Positions 45,125 to 53,865 of a DNA stretch of 64,000 bases are shown in pieces. This DNA is from an uncultured Crocinitomix sp. (lineage in GTDB: Bacteria > Bacteroidota > Bacteroidia > Flavobacteriales_D > Crocinitomicaceae), in the NCBI GenBank assembly GCA_905478225.1, contig CAJQHR010000014.1:17357-81356 (forward strand), written 5' to 3'. Position 1 is the stretch's first letter; every line of letters begins with the position of its first letter. Under the pieces are notes generated by a model. That model saw only the letters and a program-made list of their open reading frames with translations. It had not been told where the DNA came from and ran no database searches. A program made the translations under genes and the position numbers.

Positions 45125-46186
45125 ATGTCACCAAAAAAGTCACCCAATAAATCGCAAATTGATCGCTTAATCGCGAACAAGAAGAAGCATGCAAACCGTC
45201 AGACACCAGACGATTTAACAGGACGCGTTTTAAACGGCGAAAAAGCCGCCTTGGCTGAAACCATTACCTTGCTTGAAAGTAAAAATGTCGATCAAAATCA
45301 AATTGGTCAAGCTATTCTAAAATCTTGTTTGCCAAAAACTGGCCGATCTATTCGAATTGGAATTACGGGTGTACCAGGAGTTGGAAAAAGCACGTTTATT
45401 GAAAGTTTTGGATCTTATCTAGTTGAAAAAGGGAAAAAAGTGGCTGTAATGGCTATTGATCCAAGTAGTGAAGTTTCCAAAGGCAGTATTTTAGGTGACA
45501 AAACACGCATGAACAATTTAGCCACGCATCCAAATGCCTTTATACGACCCACTGCCACGAGTGGTTCGCTCGGCGGTGTGGCTCGCAAGACGCGGGAAAC
45601 CATCCTTTTATGCGAAGCTGCCGATTATGAAATTATTTTGGTGGAAACTGTTGGTGTGGGACAATCTGAAACCGAAGTTCATTCAATGACGGATTTTTTC
45701 TTGCTCTTAATGCTTGCTGGTGCTGGGGACGAATTGCAAGGAATTAAACGCGGCATTATGGAAATGGCTGACACGATCTTAATTACCAAAACGGACGGTC
45801 AAAATATTAAAAAGGCAAATTTAGCACGCGCTGAATATAAAAATGCCCTTCACCTTTTCCCTGCAAATCCCAATGAATGGATTCCCAAGGTAGAAACTGT
45901 AAGCTCAACAGAAAACAAAGGCGTTGATAAAGTCTGGGATATTGTACAGGCATTCGAACAATTAGTCGTGAGCAATGGATGGAAGAATAAAAGAAGAGAA
46001 ACACAACAGGTATATTGGATGAATGAAACAGTGAAAGATCAACTGCTTGCTGACTTCAATCAAACGGAAGGTATTCAAGCTAAAATTGATGCTAAAACCA
46101 ATGAATTAAAGGTAGGAAAGATAACCTCGTATCAAGCCGCTAACGAAATATTAGCTTATTATAAAAATGGAAAAAGACACTTTTGA
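45125..46186 (+). CDS. meaB: methylmalonyl-CoA mutase-associated GTPase MeaB
   Basis: The 353-residue G3E-family GTPase protects and reloads the B12 cofactor of methylmalonyl-CoA mutase. It shows the P-loop GVPGVGKST at about residues 82-90, the DPSSEVSKGSILGDKTRM switch region, ETVGVGQSE and the base-specificity TKTDG. The C-terminal helical dimerisation segment is present. The mutase genes are not in the window. The following S4 gene overlaps its end by 20 bases. Confidence 0.95.
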   Translation: MSPKKSPNKSQIDRLIANKKKHANRQTPDDLTGRVLNGEKAALAETITLLESKNVDQNQIGQAILKSCLPKTGRSIRIGITGVPGVGKSTFIESFGSYLVEKGKKVAVMAIDPSSEVSKGSILGDKTRMNNLATHPNAFIRPTATSGSLGGVARKTRETILLCEAADYEIILVETVGVGQSETEVHSMTDFFLLLMLAGAGDELQGIKRGIMEMADTILITKTDGQNIKKANLARAEYKNALHLFPANPNEWIPKVETVSSTENKGVDKVWDIVQAFEQLVVSNGWKNKRRETQQVYWMNETVKDQLLADFNQTEGIQAKIDAKTNELKVGKITSYQAANEILAYYKNGKRHF

Positions 46187-46385
46187 ATTAAGAAATAATG
46201 AGGAATTTGTTGAACTCAATAAAATCCTAAAACTAAAACAAATTGCCCAAACAGGTGGTCATGCAAAATTGATCATTGGAGATGGTTTGGTGCAAGTAAA
46301 TGGTGAAATTGAATACCGAATCAGAAAAAAAATGCGTAAAGGTGATCTTATTCTGGTTGAAGGTATGGAAATAGAAATTGTTTAA
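46167..46385 (+). CDS. S4-domain RNA-binding protein (YbcJ-like)
   Basis: The 72-residue protein is a single S4 RNA-binding domain: FVELNKILKLKQIAQTGGHAKLII, then GDGLVQVNGEIEYRIRKKMRKGDLI. Small stand-alone S4 proteins of this type are thought to bind rRNA or tRNA. It overlaps meaB by 20 bases in another frame, so it is co-transcribed. Confidence 0.88.
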   Translation: MEKDTFELRNNEEFVELNKILKLKQIAQTGGHAKLIIGDGLVQVNGEIEYRIRKKMRKGDLILVEGMEIEIV

Positions 46386-46473
46386 TTATTTTAGAAGAAG
46401 CCTTCAATAGTAGAGCATAAATGGATTACTACCGCTTTTAAAAACGAAATAGAATTGAAAAGCCCAACATACT

Positions 46474-47469
46474 ATGGCAGCAGCATATAACGAGGATAAA
46501 TTTAAACAACATATAAGAACAGTGGTCTCCGAGGCTGAAGGTGATTCTTTAACAGAACGTCCATTAACATTAGACGAGTTGAGAGAGTTAGCCATTAGCA
46601 TGGGCATGTCTGAGGAAGAATGGGATGCTTTACAGAACAAAGCGCATGTGCATCTAAAATTGGCCGAGGATCATTTAAAAGCTCGAAATTTTGAACAAGC
46701 CATTGCGGACGCCGAACAAGCAACTTCTATTAATCCATATATTCCCAATGGGAATGCTATTTTGGCCAAAGCCTATCACATGTTATGGCTTGAAGATGAT
46801 TTCGCAAGTGCTAGGGATAAAGCCGAGTATTATGCTCGGAAGGAATTGTTAACCGATCCGAATGATACGATTGCTATTAATGTTTTAAGCGCAATCAACA
46901 AAAAGAAAAAGATTGGCGGAAAGGATGAAAAATCTAAGAAAACGTATATCATCATTGCTGCTGTGATTTTGGCCGTTGTATTAATTGGTTATGCCATGGT
47001 CTCCTCTAGTAATTCCAATGAAAGCAATAAATCTGCTGAAATGGACTTGATCAATGCGCAAGAGGAAATGATTTCTCAACTTGATTTAGTTGAAAATGCA
47101 ATTGATCGAAGAAATAATATGCTACCGGATTTATTCGGTGCTGTGAATGGTTCGCACGGCGATTTAAACATGTTGAATTTACAAATAGAAACGTTAACTG
47201 CGCGATTGGATAATGCTGAAGGGTCTAAACGAAGTATAATTGAGAATGAACTAAATCAAAAAATTGCGGATGCAAAAAAATTAGTTCAAACTTATGGCGA
47301 TAAGGATAATGTTGAAACATTACTTGTCCAAATTGAAGGTGCTGATAACCGAATTAACTTTGAGAAAAAGGCATACAATGATGCGGTTAAAGAATATAAT
47401 AAGCTCGTTAAAATGAGCAAAGGAGAATTCCCAGATTATGATTTACAACCTTATTATAATGAGGACTAA
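46474..47469 (+). CDS. TPR - TM - LemA-like fusion protein
   Basis: The 331-residue protein has an N-terminal cytosolic part with TPR-like helices (about residues 55-145, HLKLAEDHLKARNFEQAIADAEQA), one TM helix (about 157-178) and a helical domain (about 188-318). The last resembles LemA: LDLVENAIDRRNNMLPDLFGAV at its start and ADNRINFEKKAYNDAVKEYNKLV at its end. LemA proteins usually have only a short TM and the helical domain. The next gene encodes a TPM protein, the usual LemA neighbour, which supports the call. The function of the pair is not well known. Confidence 0.7.
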   Translation: MAAAYNEDKFKQHIRTVVSEAEGDSLTERPLTLDELRELAISMGMSEEEWDALQNKAHVHLKLAEDHLKARNFEQAIADAEQATSINPYIPNGNAILAKAYHMLWLEDDFASARDKAEYYARKELLTDPNDTIAINVLSAINKKKKIGGKDEKSKKTYIIIAAVILAVVLIGYAMVSSSNSNESNKSAEMDLINAQEEMISQLDLVENAIDRRNNMLPDLFGAVNGSHGDLNMLNLQIETLTARLDNAEGSKRSIIENELNQKIADAKKLVQTYGDKDNVETLLVQIEGADNRINFEKKAYNDAVKEYNKLVKMSKGEFPDYDLQPYYNED

Positions 47470-48808
47470 TTGGCTCGCACTTCTTTTACTTTTAGTTGGT
47501 GGATCTTATTCTACATTCGCTATTGATGATTATTATTCGGGTTTATCGACACGAGAAATAAATAAAAACTTTGAAGGAATTAATACGAGTGGGGTTTGTC
47601 GTCTCGTTAGCACTGTTCCAAATACTAAAGTTTCAGATGATAAAAATGTTTCTGACCCCCACTTTATACTGCCTCCTTTTGCAGAGGATAAAATTCAGGG
47701 GATTGTCGACAAATTAAAGGTCGAGAAGGATTATGAAATTATGGTCGTTTGTCTAAATTCAGTAGGCCGAACGGAAGATGTACATTTATGGGGGACTGAG
47801 CTATTCAATCATTGGGGAATTGGTGATGATGAAACTGAGAATGGACTTCTTATTTTAGTCGTAAATGATATTCATAGGGTTGAATTTATTACTGGTCGCG
47901 GTATGGAAACCGTCTTGACTGATGCTGAATGTTATAAAATTCAGCAAGAACATATGGTTCCGTATTTTAAACAAAATGATTACGCAACGGGGGTTATTCG
48001 AGGCGTTCAAGCTGTCAATGATGTATTAAATGGGAAAGAAGTCATGTATGATTCTGATACTGTTGACGCACCATCTGATAATGCGTCTGACTCCTATTCA
48101 CAAGCAAAGCCTTTTTATACACATCCTGTATTCCTTGGCTATTCCGGGTTTTGTTTATTACTGACAATTGTCTATTTCCTTTTTCTATTTGCGGCGTTTA
48201 GGACTAAAGATTTACACAAACGCTATCGTGTAATGAAATTTTGGAGTTTATTGATCTTCTATTTCATTGCACCTATTCCTTTTATTCTGTTGGTGATTTA
48301 TACACGTAAAAACATGTACAGGTGGCGTAATATGGATCGCATAGGATTCAAAACAGGCGATTTATTACACAAATTAAGCGAAGAAGAGGAAGACGTTTAT
48401 CTAACGAAAGGTCAAATTACTGAAGAAATTGTAAAATCAGTTGATTATGATGTTTGGATAAATGAGGATGGGACAGATTTGGTAGTTTTACCTTATAAAA
48501 ACTGGTTTACCCCATATAACAAATGCGATAATTGCAAATTCAAAACCTATATCAAGCTTTATGATCGTACGATTCGAGCGGCCACTTATTCGAGTTCTGG
48601 TAAAGGTGAAAAGAAATTTGAATGCAAAAACTGCAAGCATACGAAGATTAAAACGTATACCATTCCGCGCAAGCAAAGAACAAGGTCTGGAGGCTACTAT
48701 AGTGGTGGTGGGTCATTCGGCGGTGGTGGCGGTGGGTTTTCTGGCGGAGGAGGAGGATCATTTGGCGGCGGTAGCTCGGGAGGCGGAGGTGCTGGCAGTG
48801 GCTGGTAA
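47459..48808 (+). CDS. TPM-domain membrane protein with Gly-rich tail (YgcG-like)
   Basis: The 449-residue protein starts at ATG 47459 (signal peptide LLLLLVGGSYSTFA), overlapping the LemA-like gene by 11 bases. The TPM domain spans about residues 60-190 (IVDKLKVEKDYEIMVVCLNSVG, NGLLILVVNDIHRVEFITGRGME), followed by TM helices (about 225-285). A two-CxxC zinc-ribbon-like segment (CDNCKF ... CKNCKH) comes next, and a Gly/Ser tail ends in GSGW. LemA plus TPM is a recurrent pair in bacteria. Confidence 0.88.
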   Translation: MRTNWLALLLLLVGGSYSTFAIDDYYSGLSTREINKNFEGINTSGVCRLVSTVPNTKVSDDKNVSDPHFILPPFAEDKIQGIVDKLKVEKDYEIMVVCLNSVGRTEDVHLWGTELFNHWGIGDDETENGLLILVVNDIHRVEFITGRGMETVLTDAECYKIQQEHMVPYFKQNDYATGVIRGVQAVNDVLNGKEVMYDSDTVDAPSDNASDSYSQAKPFYTHPVFLGYSGFCLLLTIVYFLFLFAAFRTKDLHKRYRVMKFWSLLIFYFIAPIPFILLVIYTRKNMYRWRNMDRIGFKTGDLLHKLSEEEEDVYLTKGQITEEIVKSVDYDVWINEDGTDLVVLPYKNWFTPYNKCDNCKFKTYIKLYDRTIRAATYSSSGKGEKKFECKNCKHTKIKTYTIPRKQRTRSGGYYSGGGSFGGGGGGFSGGGGGSFGGGSSGGGGAGSGW

Positions 48809-48891
48809 ACTACTCCTAAAGAATCTGGCATAAAAATTGAAATGACTGAAGTAAAATTGTATGAATGCAGCGTAAAATTTCGTTTTCTTAC

Positions 48892-48899
48892 TAAGTTTG
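48892..48899 (+). promoter_or_regulatory. -7 box (TAnnTTTG) of the 48920 gene
   Basis: TAAGTTTG lies 20 bases before the ATG at 48920. Confidence 0.5.
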
Positions 48900-48919
48900 T
48901 ACGCAAGAATTAAAGAATT

Positions 48920-49438
48920 ATGAAAATTGTATTGAGTTTAATTATTATAGGGTTAGTTTCTGTTTCGTTTGGACAAGACACCACCAAGTCAACGCCTAAA
49001 GTTGGGCAACAACGTGCAACAAGTGCGGGGTCACATAGTTTACCAAATGTATCATTTAGACGACTAGACGCTGACAATTCAACACCAAATATTGAAGGAA
49101 AGTTTATCATAGAGCAATATTCACTTCAACTGAATACTTCTGACGCCAAAAAAGCGATAAAAGTGGTTGGAACAACCTTGGAGATTGCTGACACGACTAT
49201 CGCCGGAAGCGATATTGATACGATTGCTTATAAAATTAGCGATAGTGAAATTATGAATACGGAAGATTATTTATTCCGTATTTTTGGCGAAGTTCCTGAT
49301 AATATTCCAACCGATTTACCCGCAAATATTTTGGTGCACAAAACAGACAATCTTGATTGTTACGGGATTGGGCAACTCTCTGATGGTCGCGTTTTAATTC
49401 CTTATAATGGACTTCTTCTTTATCTTCGCAGATATTAG
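48920..49438 (+). CDS. secreted hypothetical protein
   Basis: The 172-residue protein has a signal peptide (IIIGLVSVSFGQ) and a mature region with no recognised domain (FRRLDADNSTPNIEGKFIIEQYSLQL, VGTTLEIADTTIAGSDIDTIAYKI). It contains a single Cys (LDCYGIG). The coding character is good and it has its own promoter box. The 49439-49608 gap after it holds only a short TAGACA/TGTCTA hairpin and the surE promoter. Confidence 0.6.
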   Translation: MKIVLSLIIIGLVSVSFGQDTTKSTPKVGQQRATSAGSHSLPNVSFRRLDADNSTPNIEGKFIIEQYSLQLNTSDAKKAIKVVGTTLEIADTTIAGSDIDTIAYKISDSEIMNTEDYLFRIFGEVPDNIPTDLPANILVHKTDNLDCYGIGQLSDGRVLIPYNGLLLYLRRY

Positions 49439-49559
49439 TCTTTAGACAAAAAATGTCTAGCAAATCATAAATCGAGGCTGGAAAACAAAATCAACCACTC
49501 AAATTGCGAATTGTCAAATGTTAATTACGCATTGATAATCGCATATTAATAATTGATCA

Positions 49560-49592
49560 TTGTTATTTGACGAATCTTAATTATTAACTTTG
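49560..49592 (+). promoter_or_regulatory. surE promoter (TTG-N22-TAACTTTG)
   Basis: A TTG at 49560-49562 is followed after 22 bases by TAACTTTG at 49585-49592. Both elements and the spacing fit the Bacteroidota sigma-ABfr consensus. The ATG lies 16 bases downstream. Confidence 0.65.
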
Positions 49593-49608
49593 TCCCATAA
49601 ACTACAAT

Positions 49609-50382
49609 ATGGAGGAAAAGCCGCTAATTTTAATTACCAACGACGACAGCATTACAGCCAAAGGTATTGCCCAGCTTGTAAAATCAATGCAACCTTTAGG
49701 CGAAATTCTTATTGTTGCTCCTGACAAACCACAAAGCGGAATGGGACATGCCATTACAATTCACGACCCGCTTCGCTTAAAAAAATCAAAGCAATTCCCT
49801 GGAATTGAAGCATATACATGCTCAGGAACGCCTGTAGATTGTGTAAAATTAGCAATTTACGAAATCATAAAAAAACGCCCTACTCTGCTAGTATCGGGCA
49901 TTAACCATGGATCCAATGCAGCGACTAATGTCCTTTATTCGGGAACTATGTCCGCGGCGGTCGAAGGAGCAATAGAAGGTATTCCTTCTATTGGATTTTC
50001 ATTATTAGATCATAGTTCTGATGCAGATTTTGAAGCTGCTGGGCACTATGCCTCTTTAATTGCTAAAAGCGCCCTAGAAAATGGTTTACAATCTGGTGTT
50101 TGTTTAAATGTAAATATTCCTAAAGGAACCATAGACGAACTGAAAGGAATAAAAATTTGTCGTCAAGGACGCGCCTTCTGGGAAGATTCCTTTGATAAAA
50201 GACAGGATTCTTTTGGTGATGACTATTACTGGTTGACTGGTGCATTTAGAGCAACTGATAAAGGAGAAGATACTGACATGTGGGCTTTGGAAAACAACTT
50301 TGTTTCAATTGTACCAACTCAATTCGACATGACTGCGCACCACCTTATTTCAGGACTAAACGAGTGGGGATTAAAAAAATAA
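49609..50382 (+). CDS. surE: 5'/3'-nucleotidase SurE
   Basis: The 257-residue metal-dependent nucleotidase removes phosphate from nucleoside monophosphates and supports survival in stationary phase. The catalytic ITNDD motif (D12, D13) is at the N-terminus, followed by PDKPQSGMGHAITI, CSGTPVDCVKLA and VSGINHGSNAATNVLYSGTMSAA, the family's metal- and substrate-binding loops. A small membrane-protein gene follows after 1 base. Confidence 0.96.
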   Translation: MEEKPLILITNDDSITAKGIAQLVKSMQPLGEILIVAPDKPQSGMGHAITIHDPLRLKKSKQFPGIEAYTCSGTPVDCVKLAIYEIIKKRPTLLVSGINHGSNAATNVLYSGTMSAAVEGAIEGIPSIGFSLLDHSSDADFEAAGHYASLIAKSALENGLQSGVCLNVNIPKGTIDELKGIKICRQGRAFWEDSFDKRQDSFGDDYYWLTGAFRATDKGEDTDMWALENNFVSIVPTQFDMTAHHLISGLNEWGLKK

Positions 50383-50383
50383 T

Positions 50384-50692
50384 ATGAAGGAAAAATTAAA
50401 GAAAATGGATCGTGCCATAATCGGTGTAATTCTAGGCGCTCTTTTACCCGTGATCGGATTTATTATTTCATATTATGTGAAAACTTATGGAACAGATGTT
50501 GATTTTTCTGGATATATCAACCGAGCTATAAACGGTGATGAACAGCAAGATATTTTAATTTTTTCAATGTTACCGAACATGTTCTTATTCTACTTTACGA
50601 ATTTTAGATGGAATTTAATGGAATTCACGAAAGGATTAGTCGCTGTAACAATATTGCTTGGTCTTATGCTAGTGCTACTAACTGTTATCTAG
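50384..50692 (+). CDS. small membrane protein downstream of surE
   Basis: The 102-residue protein has three hydrophobic helices (about residues 10-30, 55-75, 80-102) and no recognised domain. It follows surE directly and is probably co-transcribed. In many Bacteroidota a similar small protein sits between surE and lpxB; here no lpxB follows. Confidence 0.65.
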   Translation: MKEKLKKMDRAIIGVILGALLPVIGFIISYYVKTYGTDVDFSGYINRAINGDEQQDILIFSMLPNMFLFYFTNFRWNLMEFTKGLVAVTILLGLMLVLLTVI

Positions 50693-50755
50693 GTGCAAAA
50701 ACAGTCCTAGACAGATGTCCAGAACCGTTTGAAATTCTAGTTCATTTCATTCTTT

Positions 50756-50965
50756 CTATTCCAAAGCATGTATTTGCTCATCCAATTCCTCTATTCTAGC
50801 TTGAAACTTGTTTAAATCTGCTCTCGTTTCTTCAATTAAGAATCGTTCCTTATAACTTACTCCACATACCCCGTTCTTGCTTTGATACCGATCAAGCTGT
50901 TCTCGAATTAAATTAATCAACTCAGCTGTGCTCTTTAATTCTAAATCTTTCATTTTTTCTCTCAT
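50756..50965 (-). CDS. small coiled-coil protein
   Basis: The 69-residue product is highly charged and helical (ELINLIREQLDRYQSKNG, then EETRADLNKFQARIEELDEQIHALE), so a coiled coil is likely. Family not recognised. Its 20-base leader and ATG are repeated in inverted orientation 155 bases away, in front of a tiny ORF on the other strand. Confidence 0.5.
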   Translation of the reverse strand: MREKMKDLELKSTAELINLIREQLDRYQSKNGVCGVSYKERFLIEETRADLNKFQARIEELDEQIHALE

Positions 50966-51139
50966 ATTTCTCTATTTAATTTATGAGACACCAAAGCCAC
51001 CCATAATAGCAGAAACAAGACATTTAGCCAAAATACTATTCGCCACAGGCGGATGGAGATTTTTGTTGAATTTTATTTTAGTCTTGTTTCAAATTAATGG
51101 ATGGTAATTTGGTCGAAGCAATTTAAATAGAGAAATATG
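50963..51139. repeat. inverted leader repeat flanking 140 bases
   Basis: CATATTTCTCTATTTAATT (50963-50981) recurs inverted as AATTTAAATAGAGAAATATG (51120-51139), one base longer. Both copies end in a start codon: the coiled-coil gene on the minus strand and a tiny plus-strand ORF at 51137. Confidence 0.5.
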
Positions 51140-51266
51140 AATAAAAAACCGAGGCCGAGTGAACTAACAAAACGTTTAACACAAAATACAACCGCAATCG
51201 GCGGATGAACATTTTTGCGGATTTCTTATAATAAGCAAGTTTCAAAGTTGAAATACGAAATTCGTG
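50966..51266. other. 300-base gap with repeats and a tiny ORF
   Basis: Between the coiled-coil gene and the flippase gene lie the inverted leader repeats, a 23-codon plus-strand ORF (51137-51208, MNKKPRPSELTKRL...), and two imperfect copies of an AAATAC-n-GCGGATG-n-ATTTTTG unit (about 51033-51075 and 51183-51225). No larger gene is visible. Confidence 0.4.
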
Positions 51267-52712
51267 TTACACTTCCTCTTTGGCCACAATCGCCCGCAAG
51301 TCTTTTATTCTGAAAACGCCAAGTAAGAAGCCAAGCGCAACGCCAAATATAAAATACGGAATGATTAATTCTAATCGATTCGTAAAAGTGATGTTTAAGA
51401 AATAATAACCCAACAATAAACCGCCGATTAAACCAAGTAACGAACCGTAATATTTCCAACTGAATTTAAATTTAAATAAGCGATATGCCACTGCCATTTG
51501 CACAGCCGCAGTAATTACCTGCGTAACTAACGTCGCCAACGCTGCGCCAACTACACCGATCGATTGAATTAAAAAATAGTTTAAAACAACATTTAAAACC
51601 ACTCCGCCGAATGCCATTTGATTTAAGTAACGTAAGCTACCATTTGCGGTGAGTAAGGTTCCAAAAACATACGTAATAGCAACCGGAATAAAACTCAGAA
51701 TTAAAAATCCAAATGATACGGCAGATTCTGCCGAGCTACCTTCATAGCGCAATTCAATTAATTCTGTCTGGAAGAAAAAACACGTGGCGCCAACAATTAT
51801 ACTAATGCCAAATAGCATTCTAAAAGCCAAAGCCGTCATTTCGTGAATCGATTCTTTTTTCCTTAGAAGCCGTGCAAATATGGGCAGTAAAAGTCCTGCA
51901 AACAAGAGCGCAAACATATTGACTGCATCCAGTAATCGAAAGCCTTGCGCATAAATCCCGGCAGCTGCATCTCCATTTGGTAACAACCGTTCTAACATCA
52001 CGGCGTCAATCCGATTGTACATCATCATCAGGAGGATGAGTAATGCGTATGGAAGGCTTTGTTTTAAGATGTAAAGGGTAAATGGTTTTTTTATGGACAA
52101 GCGCACTTTTCCAATTCTAATGATGAGCAGTACTATAGCAATTAGGGCTGAAATACCATAGGCAGCGGTTTGAGCATAGATAAACCATTCTATTTTCATT
52201 TCACCACCAAACCAATCTGTCCAAAGAAGGGCTGAACAGATGCCAATTAAAAGTGTACGGTCCAATACCGAAATCAGTGCATCCGTTTTGAATAAGTGCA
52301 ATCCTGCAAAGTTTGAGCGTGAAAATTGTACAATCGCCACCAAAAATTGATTCACCATTAGCAAACCGAGTAAATAAAACTCCTGTCCTGTGTACCCAAT
52401 AATTCCTGCAAATGCAATTGTAGCCAATGCATACAGAAAAAATAATGAAAATCGAATGGCCAAAATTTTGCCGAAATGATTCGTGATTTGTTGTGGGTGC
52501 TGCGCAATGTTTCGCGCATTATAATTGGTCAATCCTAAGTCCAATAATATATTCAGTAAAAATGAAAAATTTAAAAGCGAAAAGTAATTTCCATAAACGG
52601 CTTCCCCGACCCTATTCTGAACCTCAGCATCTATACCAAGTAAATAAAATGGTTTTACCAATAGGTTTAAAACCACGATTAACAGCAGGTTGGATAAAAA
52701 CTTTTTTTGCAT
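51267..52712 (-). CDS. polysaccharide flippase (Wzx/MurJ-like)
   Basis: The 481-residue MATE/MOP-superfamily membrane protein has about 14 hydrophobic helices. The FSLLNFSFLLNILLDLGLTNYNARNIA opening and a late FGTLLTANGSLRYLNQ loop are typical of Wzx-type O-antigen flippases. It should flip lipid-linked saccharides across the inner membrane for surface-glycan assembly. No glycan cluster surrounds it, apart from the glycosyltransferase fusion at 55.8 kb. Confidence 0.88.
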   Translation of the reverse strand: MQKKFLSNLLLIVVLNLLVKPFYLLGIDAEVQNRVGEAVYGNYFSLLNFSFLLNILLDLGLTNYNARNIAQHPQQITNHFGKILAIRFSLFFLYALATIAFAGIIGYTGQEFYLLGLLMVNQFLVAIVQFSRSNFAGLHLFKTDALISVLDRTLLIGICSALLWTDWFGGEMKIEWFIYAQTAAYGISALIAIVLLIIRIGKVRLSIKKPFTLYILKQSLPYALLILLMMMYNRIDAVMLERLLPNGDAAAGIYAQGFRLLDAVNMFALLFAGLLLPIFARLLRKKESIHEMTALAFRMLFGISIIVGATCFFFQTELIELRYEGSSAESAVSFGFLILSFIPVAITYVFGTLLTANGSLRYLNQMAFGGVVLNVVLNYFLIQSIGVVGAALATLVTQVITAAVQMAVAYRLFKFKFSWKYYGSLLGLIGGLLLGYYFLNITFTNRLELIIPYFIFGVALGFLLGVFRIKDLRAIVAKEEV

Positions 52713-52853
52713 GACGTTTTCTACTGTTCTACATACGGAAAATATGGCTTTTTGTTTTAAAAACTTATGTTCGAATACGTCAAACTCAAATTTCTAAGGG
52801 AGCATTTCCGTATAAAAATACAAATCAGGCATGATTTTTTCTATCTTAGAAGC

Positions 52854-53561
52854 ATGTCATTGAATAAAATAATAGTTGCAATTGCAACCATTGCGCTCGT
52901 AGCATGTGGAACAACAAAAATAGTGGAAGAAAATAAGGAACAACCTGGAGAGGATCAAATATCTAACGAAACTGATGCCGGTAAGATTTGGGTGAATAGT
53001 TTTATGGACAATTGTGACGGAGCTGTACCCCATATATACTACTTACAAACGCAGGAGAAAACTGAAAAACCTGCTAAAAATTGGGATTGCATTTATCAGA
53101 CGATTCAAGGGTTTGAATATGAACCTGGATACATTTACCAATTGGAAGTTAAAAGAATAATGACTGAAGGCTTACCCGGTCTTTCTCTCGTCCAAGTCAT
53201 TTCGAAAGAAAGAGATCCCGACTATTTTCGAATTTATGACATTTGGGCAGCAACGCACATGAATGGTGAAGTTTTAGATGTTACCGCCACACGACCGAAT
53301 ATAGAAGTTAACCTAACTACCATGAAAATTATGGGCAAAGGAATGTGTAATCAATATTTTGGGAAAATTGAACGGTACACCACTTCTACAATTAAGTTTG
53401 GACCTATCGCCGGTACTAAAATGATGTGTCCTGAGATCAAGCAGGAACAGTTTTTTTTAGAAGCACTTAAAGTCACTACTACTTTTGAAATAAAAAGCAT
53501 GACATTACGCTTGTTCAATTCAAATAAAGAAGAAGTATTACGTTTTCAAAAAGTAGACTAG
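52854..53561 (+). CDS. lipoprotein with META domain
   Basis: The 235-residue lipoprotein starts at ATG 52854 (signal IAIATIALVACG, lipid Cys at 19). A first domain (about residues 45-135, KIWVNSFMDNCDGAVPHIYYLQ) is followed by a META/HslJ-like domain (about 140-235) with the MKIMGKGMCNQYFGKIE and IAGTKMMCPE segments carrying the family's paired cysteines. Such domains are linked to heat-shock and envelope stress. The upstream ATG at 52767 would hide the signal peptide. Confidence 0.8.
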   Translation: MSLNKIIVAIATIALVACGTTKIVEENKEQPGEDQISNETDAGKIWVNSFMDNCDGAVPHIYYLQTQEKTEKPAKNWDCIYQTIQGFEYEPGYIYQLEVKRIMTEGLPGLSLVQVISKERDPDYFRIYDIWAATHMNGEVLDVTATRPNIEVNLTTMKIMGKGMCNQYFGKIERYTTSTIKFGPIAGTKMMCPEIKQEQFFLEALKVTTTFEIKSMTLRLFNSNKEEVLRFQKVD

Positions 53562-53687
53562 CCGAACAAAGGAAGTCTCAATTTAGTTATAATTTTCAAT
53601 ACCAGCAATTGGCCAAATGGAATTTATCGCGTTCAAGTTTATAAAGGTGCTAATTTTGAATCACAAGGTTTAGTTGTTAAACATTAA
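53562..53687 (+). pseudogene. remnant of a T9SS sorting domain
   Basis: Directly after, and in the same frame as, the META lipoprotein stop comes 41 open codons ending in NTSNWPNGIYRVQVYKGANFESQGLVVKH and a stop. This is the last part of a type A Por sorting domain (NGIYxV turn and final strand). It has no start of its own. Either it is the tail of a deleted gene or the TAG at 53559 interrupts a longer ancestral protein. Confidence 0.55.
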
Positions 53688-53839
53688 GAATTGATTTAAT
53701 GATATAAAGACGCCTATTAAGCCTTTGGCGGGTCAGCGCGTCTCTTCATTGTCTATTTCAATCTACTACCTCAAATAAAACACGCACAATGCCTACCAAT
53801 TTTCTAATTGATATTTCATGTTTAATGAAATTTTAATCT

Positions 53840-53847
53840 TACTTTTG
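53840..53847 (+). promoter_or_regulatory. -7 box (TAnnTTTG) of TerB-like gene
   Basis: TACTTTTG lies 18 bases before the ATG at 53866 and excludes the in-frame start at 53818, which lies upstream of the box. Confidence 0.55.
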
Positions 53848-53865
53848 CAAAAAAAAAGAATAGAA

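Noticed and set aside
48697..48808. Gly-rich DNA repeats at the TPM gene end
   Set aside because: Low-complexity coding sequence that is common in TPM/YgcG-like proteins.
48697..48906. Proline-rich open frame on the minus strand
   Set aside because: It mirrors the Gly-rich tail of the TPM gene and has no independent coding evidence.
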